Made by a program: the position numbers and the translations under genes. This document shows positions 63,581 through 64,000 of a stretch of 64,000 bases of DNA, in pieces. This stretch comes from Chionoecetes opilio (Eukaryota > Arthropoda > Malacostraca > Decapoda > Majidae), in the NCBI GenBank assembly GCA_016584305.1, contig JACEEZ010004805.1, positions 52,501-116,500 on the forward strand, read 5' to 3'. A model generated the notes under the pieces. It did not search any database and had not been told where the DNA came from. It worked only from the letters and a program-made list of their open reading frames with translations. Positions within the stretch are counted from its first letter, which is position 1, and each line of letters opens with the position of its first letter.

Positions 63581-63772
63581 GGTTCTTCAAAAAAGGAAAC
63601 AATGTCACTAATGTATTATTTATTTGTTTATAGAATAGTAAGACCTCAGGTGGGAGTGCCATCCTCACTCCCCAGCAGTAGCAACGCCTCCTCCTCCTCC
63701 TCTACCAGCACCAGCTCTCCTACATCCAGGTCCTCCTCTGCCAGACCCATGTTTGAAGAAGAGCTGGATTGA
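50206..63772 (+). CDS. RNF126: RNF126/RNF115-type E3 ubiquitin ligase, 6 exons, 333 aa
   Basis: Exons 50206-50292, 54202-54440, 58519-58835, 59455-59570, 61861-61964, 63634-63772; phases join to 1002 nt ending in TGA. The N-terminal zinc ribbon has CHKC (17-20) and CPRC (33-36) followed by SGFIEEL, the hallmark of the RNF126/RNF115 family, where it binds ubiquitin and BAG6-type partners. The middle holds a Ser/Pro linker and a conserved block (ASVGGADY...DIIT-like [16 protein letters not shown]). The RING-H2 has ligands C220, C223, C238, H240, H243, C246, C257 and C260, all present, with W250 in the E2-binding position. A Ser-rich tail ends MFEEELD. In this family the enzyme ubiquitinates mislocalised hydrophobic proteins in the cytosol. 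Vertebrates have two paralogues and invertebrates usually one, so the symbol is by family. Introns 1 and 4 are swollen by mobile elements, but no exon is disrupted. The 3'UTR runs toward the window end. Confidence 0.93.
51227..51484. repeat. Interstitial telomere-like array (CCTAA)n
   Basis: Runs of CCTAA, two to five units each, alternate with the block CTTAACCACAAAGTATAC, giving a higher-order repeat of about 30-45 bp, roughly seven cycles. Confidence 0.9.
51490..52402. mobile_element. Inverted-repeat element with GTCACTCCGG ends, inside the CCTAA array
   Basis: The left end CAAGTCACTCCGGCCCCTAG is the reverse complement of the right end (52383-52402). The left end runs on into a 22-bp minisatellite (51508-51630, about six units of GTCACTCCGGCCTACCACCC). 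The right side has three or four related GGAGTGACTAGGGCCC units (52315-52402). The unique middle (51640-52290) has no recognisable protein. Confidence 0.7.
52409..52550. repeat. Interstitial telomere-like array (CCTAA)n, second part
   Basis: Same units (CCTAACCTTAACCACAAAGT) as the array at 51227-51484 in the same orientation. It resumes after the 51490-52402 unit, as if that unit had landed inside one array. Confidence 0.85.
52551..53250. mobile_element. Inverted-repeat element with TGGACTTA ends
   Basis: About 110-bp arms, 52551-52665 and 53140-53250. They share TGGACTTA, TTTTTnnGGCACCTCA, CAGTGTGG-like and CCTTTACAGATnTGAAGTAC blocks in inverted order. The left end abuts a CCTAAC run. No coding capacity seen. 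Confidence 0.65.
53326..53993. mobile_element. Inverted-repeat element with TTCGACGGAATGC ends
   Basis: Arms at 53326-53425 and 53902-53993 share ACAGGAA, TTCGACGGAATGC, TTTCGACG and ACCGTCGAAACCTCCA in inverted order. The 8-bp repeat CCCTAGAT flanks it (53318-53325, 53994-54001), fitting a non-autonomous hAT/P-type insertion. Confidence 0.7.
54441..55900. other. RNF126 intron 2, left part
   Basis: No exon-like frame. The stretch 55150-55870 (from TGTAGTGCCCCCC) has LTR-like base make-up but no paired end, so no element is called. Confidence 0.5.
55902..56121. repeat. Perfect 49-bp inverted duplication around (TA)n
   Basis: 55902-55950 (ATTGGGACTGAGGAGTGAAG...) and 56073-56121 are exact reverse complements separated by 122 bp of (TA)n; a second (TA)n run follows at 56121-56190. 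In RNF126 intron 2. Confidence 0.95.
55950..56190. repeat. (TA)n blocks in RNF126 intron 2
   Basis: Two TA runs that enclose the right arm of the 49-bp inverted duplication. Confidence 0.95.
56354..57302. mobile_element. hAT-type element remnant (RNF126 intron 2)
   Basis: Ends CAGGGTTGTTGATTTTTTTA and (reversed) CAGGGTTGTTTGATTTAAAT, with the GATTTAAATC-rich subterminal blocks usual in a widespread animal hAT family. TGTGGAA occurs at 56341 and 57303, so the duplication may be displaced by 5 bp on the left. The interior has no intact transposase. Confidence 0.75.
59455..61964 (+). other. RNF126: RING-H2 domain of the RNF126-like gene, split by a LINE-bearing intron
   Basis: Exon 4 supplies six zinc ligands (CSVC, YCEHCFH, DC) and the IPWLEL helix; exon 5 starts directly with HGTCPIC, the last two. 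The 2.3-kb intron between them holds the RTE-like LINE at 60188-61745. Confidence 0.9.
60188..61745 (+). mobile_element. RTE-like non-LTR retrotransposon, 5'-truncated, copy 2 (in RNF126 intron 4)
   Basis: Nearly identical to the copy at 5306-7139 but shorter at the 5' end: similarity starts at the CTTGACnAAGTCAGAG point. It has an in-frame TGA after WDLL (about 60681), a 2-nt insertion at about 60915 just before the FADD motif, and a rearranged stretch near 61380. It ends in the same ATTG tail and is flanked by an 11-bp duplication GACTCACTAGT (60177-60187, 61746-61756). Dead copy, recent by identity. Confidence 0.9.
63417..63578. repeat. (TA)n microsatellite in RNF126 intron 5
   Basis: Ends 55 bp before the last exon. 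Confidence 0.95.
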
Positions 63773-64000
63773 TGTTTAGAGGGTCTTCTTATTTAGATTT
63801 TTTTTTTTTACATTACAACAGCACTAATTGTTTGCTCAACTACATTGCTGTTCAGATATTTGCAGAGAACTAATGGCCCTTGCATTATTAAGTGAAAGAT
63901 ATGTAATAGATTCTTTTAATATGAAAATGGGTCACGGTTTTGTAGACTGCTACAATTATAAATTTCAAAGTATTTTTCCTGTGTTTTAGGTAACTGAACC

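Overview
The window is eukaryotic, repeat-rich genomic DNA, most likely from a decapod crustacean. The grounds are spliced genes with arthropod-like products, long interstitial runs of TTAGG (the arthropod telomere unit), very dense (TA)n, (GA)n and (GT)n microsatellites (one compound TA block is about 470 bp), and several LINE families. The species assignment is inference; no taxon-specific gene was seen.

About positions 1-26,500 is gene-poor. It holds microsatellites, a 5'-truncated RTE-like LINE with a clear target-site duplication (5306-7139), CR1-like LINE 3' ends with TTCTTATG tails, a SINE-like unit, a 470-bp fold-back (8364-8830), a perfect 100-bp inverted duplication around (TA)n (11747-11975), a giant nested palindrome (14846-16693) and a small hAT-type element (23678-24008).

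Positions 26,819-49,180 carry two tandem, same-strand multi-exon genes, called here THAP-A (9 coding exons, 921 aa) and THAP-B (11 coding exons, 869 aa). All exon phases join exactly. Each protein has an N-terminal C2CH THAP zinc finger and a C-terminal helix-turn-helix like that of P-element/THAP9 transposases, and stops before the RNase H-like catalytic region. The 3' halves (last four exons, introns and 3'UTR) are clear duplicates with patchy identity. The 5' halves, including the THAP fingers, are not obviously alike. THAP-B also has an 11-copy, 30-bp coding minisatellite. I read them as transposase-derived DNA-binding proteins, either domesticated or repressor-like. Their introns hold a CR1-like LINE, a hAT MITE, a Tc1/mariner MITE and LINE scraps.

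Positions 50,206-63,772 carry a complete 6-exon RNF126/RNF115-type RING-H2 ubiquitin ligase (333 aa). Intron 1 contains a nest of inverted-repeat elements with TTAGG-like arrays; intron 4, which splits the RING domain, contains a second RTE-like LINE copy with an 11-bp target-site duplication.

The strongest candidate for something undescribed is a family of terminal-inverted-repeat elements whose core is TTAGG telomere-like sequence. There are three copies (about 15404-16135, 39915-40500, 51073-54109): one has an 8-bp target-site duplication, one lies at the centre of the giant palindrome, and one is filled with three further inverted-repeat elements in series.
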